10,035 bases of DNA from Cellvibrionales bacterium (GTDB lineage Bacteria > Pseudomonadota > Gammaproteobacteria > Pseudomonadales > UBA7434): contig DMZE01000106.1 of assembly GCA_003492055.1 (NCBI GenBank), positions 1 through 10,035 on the forward strand, read 5' to 3'. Shown one piece after another: positions 7,700 to 10,035 of the stretch. The translations under genes were made by a program, and so were the position numbers. The notes under the pieces were generated by a model that worked only from the letters and a program-made list of their open reading frames with translations, made no database searches and was not told the DNA's origin. Position 1 is the first letter of the stretch. Every line of letters begins with the position of its first letter.

Positions 7700-9196
7700 T
7701 TATTCAGCAGCGTCGGCAAACCATGGCGCGCGGGCTGTCATTATCAGCTCACCGGCACGCGCCGCATCTAAATCTTCAATACCTAACAAGTCTTCAACAG
7801 CTTGCTCGGCTAAGTCTTCCATTGTGACAATACCTTTACTTGCTAAGACAAAGGCTAGATGACGATCCATCCCTTCCATTGTTAACAAGTCTTCGGCAGG
7901 TTCACTTCCTTCTAACACTTCTTCAGAAGCAATGGCTTGAGTCAATAACGCATCTTTTGCACGCGCACGTAACTCTTCAGCAATCTCTTCATCAAAGCCT
8001 TCAATATTAACCATCTCTTCGAGCGGCACATAAGCCACTTCTTCCAAGCTGGTAAAACCTTCTTCTACGAGCACTAAAGAAACATCTTCATCAATACCTA
8101 ACGCTTGCACGAAAATATCAACTAATCGGCCTGCTTCTTCTTCACTCTTAGCAACGGCATCTTCAGAGCTCATGACATTAATTGTCCAGCCTGTTAATTG
8201 CGATGCTAATCTAACGTTTTGTCCGTTGCGACCAATTGCCTGAGCAAGATTGTCATCACCAACGGCAACATCCATTGAGTGAGAATCTTCATCAACAATA
8301 ATCGACTCAACCTCTGCAGGTGATAACGCGTTAATCGCCATCTGCGCTGGGTTGTCATCCCATAAAATAATATCGACACGCTCATTGGCTAATTCGCCCG
8401 ATACAGCTTGCACACGTGAACCACGCATACCCACACAAGCACCAACAGGATCAATACGACCATCGTTAGTTTTAACCGCAATTTTTGCGCGCAAACCAGG
8501 ATCACGTGCCGCGGCACGAATCTCGATGACTTCTTCATAAATTTCTGGCACTTCAATCGAAAATAATTCGATAAGCATTTCATTACATGCTCGGCTTAGC
8601 GCCAATTGAGGGCCTCTAACATCATCCCGAATATCAGTGAGGATAGCGCGAACACGATCACCTACACGAAAGGCTTCACGACCCACTAAATCTTCACGGC
8701 TCATTAAGCCTTCGGCGTTATTGCCTAAGTCGACAATAACCGCTTCGCGTGTCACTTTTTTTACCGTGCCACTAATTAACTCACCTAAGCGATCACGATA
8801 GGCATCAACCACTTGAGCGCGCTCAGCTTCACGTACACGCTGAACAATAACTTGCTTAGCGGTTTGTGCAGCAATGCGACCAAACTCAATATTTTCAACC
8901 TGCTCACGAAAAACATCACCAATTTGCAGTGAGGTATCTTTTTCGGCAGCTTCTTCTGTCGTTAACTCAGTTCCCAAAATTGAAAAATGGTCATCTGGCA
9001 TAACCGTCCAGCGACGAAATGTTACGTAGTCGCCAGTTTCGCGATCAATAACGACCTCGATTTCTGACTCTTCTTCGTAACGCTTTTTTGTCGCTGTAGA
9101 CAAAGCCATTTCAATCGCTTCAAATATAATTTCACGATCGACGCCTTTCTCGTTAGAAACCGCATCTGCTACTAGCAAAATCTCTTTATTAATCAT
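7700..9196 (-). CDS. nusA: Transcription termination/antitermination factor NusA
   Basis: NusA binds RNA polymerase near the RNA exit channel, lengthens pauses, aids intrinsic termination, and serves in rRNA and phage N antitermination. The product has 498 residues (E. coli 495). Order: polymerase-binding N-terminal domain (1-130), S1 domain (about 136-200, with [16 protein letters not shown]), KH1 with [17 protein letters not shown] and its GMRG at 256-259, KH2 with GRNG at 322-325, then two acidic repeat domains at about 362-412 and 437-487. The doubled acidic repeats are typical of gammaproteobacteria; the second binds the polymerase alpha C-terminal domain in E. coli. ATG 9196 is preceded by AGGAGTGG. 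It sits 63 bp after rimP and 39 bp before infB. Terminators upstream of rimP could give NusA feedback on the whole operon. Confidence 0.99.
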   Translation of the reverse strand: MINKEILLVADAVSNEKGVDREIIFEAIEMALSTATKKRYEEESEIEVVIDRETGDYVTFRRWTVMPDDHFSILGTELTTEEAAEKDTSLQIGDVFREQVENIEFGRIAAQTAKQVIVQRVREAERAQVVDAYRDRLGELISGTVKKVTREAVIVDLGNNAEGLMSREDLVGREAFRVGDRVRAILTDIRDDVRGPQLALSRACNEMLIELFSIEVPEIYEEVIEIRAAARDPGLRAKIAVKTNDGRIDPVGACVGMRGSRVQAVSGELANERVDIILWDDNPAQMAINALSPAEVESIIVDEDSHSMDVAVGDDNLAQAIGRNGQNVRLASQLTGWTINVMSSEDAVAKSEEEAGRLVDIFVQALGIDEDVSLVLVEEGFTSLEEVAYVPLEEMVNIEGFDEEIAEELRARAKDALLTQAIASEEVLEGSEPAEDLLTMEGMDRHLAFVLASKGIVTMEDLAEQAVEDLLGIEDLDAARAGELIMTARAPWFADAAE

Positions 9197-9259
9197 TTGC
9201 CGTGACCACTCCTAAAATCGAATTAAACATTGATATTACCCAACACTCATAAAATAAAA

Positions 9260-9718
9260 TTATTCAAACTGTGGAAGCATGCTGCCTTTATCTATCGCTT
9301 CAAATGGCAGACTGTATTCATCTTCACCATCGCGAATCAGCACTTCATCATTCTCAACACCGGCAAGCAAACCTTTAAACTGCCTACGGCCTTCAAATGC
9401 AAAACGTAATTTAATCTTTACAAAAAAACCACTGTATCGAGAATATTGATCTAAAGTAAAAAACGGTCTCGACATACCTGGCGAAGATACTTCTAATCTA
9501 TACTCACTGCGTATCGGATCTTCGACATCTAATAATAATGATACTTCGCGACTCACTTTCGCACAGTCATCCACACTTATACCGTCTGGAGACTCAATAA
9601 AAACTCTGAGCAATGCAGCGCCCGACTTCGTTTGATATTCTAGGCCCCAAAATTCAAAACCCAAATCAATAACGACGGGTGCAATTAACTCTTGTATTTG
9701 TGCGGTGCTTGCTGCCAA
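9260..9718 (-). CDS. rimP: Ribosome maturation factor RimP
   Basis: RimP binds the 30S subunit and speeds assembly of the head, notably S12 and S19 incorporation. The product has 152 residues (E. coli 150), with an N-terminal alpha/beta domain and a C-terminal SH3-like barrel from about residue 84. Family motifs are visible: LGFEFWGLEY (19-28), LRVFIESPDGISVDDCAKVS (37-56), LDVEDPI (63-69) and YRLEVSSPGMSRP (73-85). The start is TTG at 9718, with AGGAAAG 3-6 nt upstream. No ATG or GTG lies upstream before an in-frame TAG, and the TTG start restores the normal N-terminus, so I am confident in it. It is the first gene of the operon; the TTG codon may keep its output low relative to nusA and infB. 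Confidence 0.97.
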   Translation of the reverse strand: MAASTAQIQELIAPVVIDLGFEFWGLEYQTKSGAALLRVFIESPDGISVDDCAKVSREVSLLLDVEDPIRSEYRLEVSSPGMSRPFFTLDQYSRYSGFFVKIKLRFAFEGRRQFKGLLAGVENDEVLIRDGEDEYSLPFEAIDKGSMLPQFE

Positions 9719-9746
9719 GTTCTTTCCTACTTTTTAACGGCTAAAC

Positions 9747-9800
9747 TCTAACGTCCAACCTAAGCTCTAATATCGTAAAGTCTAAAATCACTTTATCTAA
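9747..9800 (-). repeat. Four spaced TTAGA motifs in the rimP leader
   Basis: On the minus strand TTAGA begins at 9800, 9785, 9770 and 9751 (spacing 15, 15 and 19 bp), between the last terminator and rimP. The motif is short and the region AT-rich, so this may be chance. It could equally mark a protein or RNA binding array. I could not fit a convincing promoter here. Confidence 0.35.
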
Positions 9801-9826
9801 AAACAAAAAATGGGCACAAGGCCCAT
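9801..9826 (-). terminator. Intrinsic terminator upstream of rimP (second of two)
   Basis: ATGGGC at 9810-9815 and GCCCAT at 9821-9826 form a 6-bp stem with a 5-nt loop. In the minus-strand transcript it is followed by UUUUUUGUUU. It lies 83 bp before the rimP TTG, so transcripts from upstream must pass it to enter the operon. That makes it a possible attenuator for readthrough control. Confidence 0.85.
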
Positions 9827-9873
9827 TCCAATTACCAGCACGGGGAATGTTCACCGACAATGCTCGCAATAAT

Positions 9874-9899
9874 AAAAAGCCCCAGTTTAGGGGCTTTTT
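9874..9899. terminator. Strong bidirectional intrinsic terminator (first of two before rimP)
   Basis: AAAAAGCCCC (9874-9883) and GGGGCTTTTT (9890-9899) pair over 10 bp around a 6-nt loop. Both strands end in a T-run, so it can act either way. No plus-strand gene in the window needs it, so it most likely ends a minus-strand unit entering from the right edge. Confidence 0.92.
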
Positions 9900-10035
9900 G
9901 ATAATCTGTATCGGTTGGCTAACCGTTCAGTGGGCAACTGCTCTCGGCACGTTGAATCTATTGCTAGAAACAAGCATCGCTGAGACTTCCCACCACAATG
10001 TCATATTAGAAGGTAAACAATAGACAAATACCAGA

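Larger units (their letters stand above)
9719..10035. other. Leader of the rimP operon and unassigned right end
   Basis: This 317-bp stretch has no assignable gene. It holds TTAGA motifs (9747-9800), two terminators (9801-9826 and 9874-9899) with a 47-bp segment between them, and 136 bp to the right edge. On the minus strand a frame is open from the edge to a TGA at 9927-9929 (35 codons, ending FNVPRAVAH); a plus-strand frame is also open, ending at about 10020. Neither resembles a family I know. A gene ending at 9927 would be neatly followed by the terminator at 9899-9874. I looked for tRNA genes (T-loop and CCA end) on both strands and saw none. Confidence 0.5.

Noticed and set aside
9719..9770. 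Promoter TTGGAC with TAAAAA close to rimP
   Set aside because: It matches -35 at only three bases and would start transcription almost at the TTG codon, removing the ribosome site.
1..10035. CRISPR array, insertion sequence ends, prophage or defence genes
   Set aside because: No spaced identical repeats, transposase motifs or defence domains are visible in the parts I can assign; the operon is intact and ordinary in gene order.

Overview
The window holds the transcription/translation operon rimP-nusA-infB-rbfA-truB-rpsO-pnp, complete and entirely on the minus strand (transcription runs from about 9720 down to 984). Left of it, after an intrinsic terminator and a 608-bp AT-rich spacer, is the 5' part of a separate ParA/MinD-like ATPase gene that runs off the left edge. 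Gene order, protein lengths (NusA 498, IF2 903, TruB 310, S15 89 and PNPase 711 residues) and the doubled C-terminal NusA repeats all point to a gammaproteobacterium of moderate GC content. I cannot name the genus from sequence alone.

Region by region. 1-375 (minus): N-terminal 125 codons of a ParA-family ATPase. 376-983: non-coding spacer with a candidate promoter, an inverted repeat, three tandem 11-bp repeats and a 16-bp direct repeat, all upstream of the ParA-like gene, then the pnp terminator at 928-955. 984-3119: pnp, starting at GTG. 3120-3202: spacer with a strong hairpin. 3203-3472: rpsO. 3473-3575: U-rich leader of rpsO that can fold into a textbook H-type pseudoknot ending right at the Shine-Dalgarno sequence. 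3576-4508: truB, starting at GTG. 4531-4896: rbfA. 4949-7660: infB. 7700-9196: nusA. 9260-9718: rimP, starting at TTG. 9719-10035: leader with two tandem intrinsic terminators and an unassigned right end; no tRNA gene is visible there, although many gammaproteobacteria carry tRNA genes just upstream of rimP.

The genes work together. RimP, RbfA and S15 build the 30S subunit, TruB modifies U55 of tRNAs, IF2 places initiator tRNA on the ribosome, NusA couples transcription pausing/termination to the operon's own readthrough, and PNPase degrades mRNA. Three control points can be read from the sequence: tandem terminators before rimP (possible NusA-sensitive attenuation), the pseudoknot before rpsO (likely S15 autoregulation), and the hairpin before pnp (likely partial terminator and processing site). 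Most of the window is ordinary, conserved housekeeping DNA. The least explained parts are the repeat-rich spacer before the ParA-like gene and the right-end 135 bp. I see no new defence, mobile or CRISPR system here.
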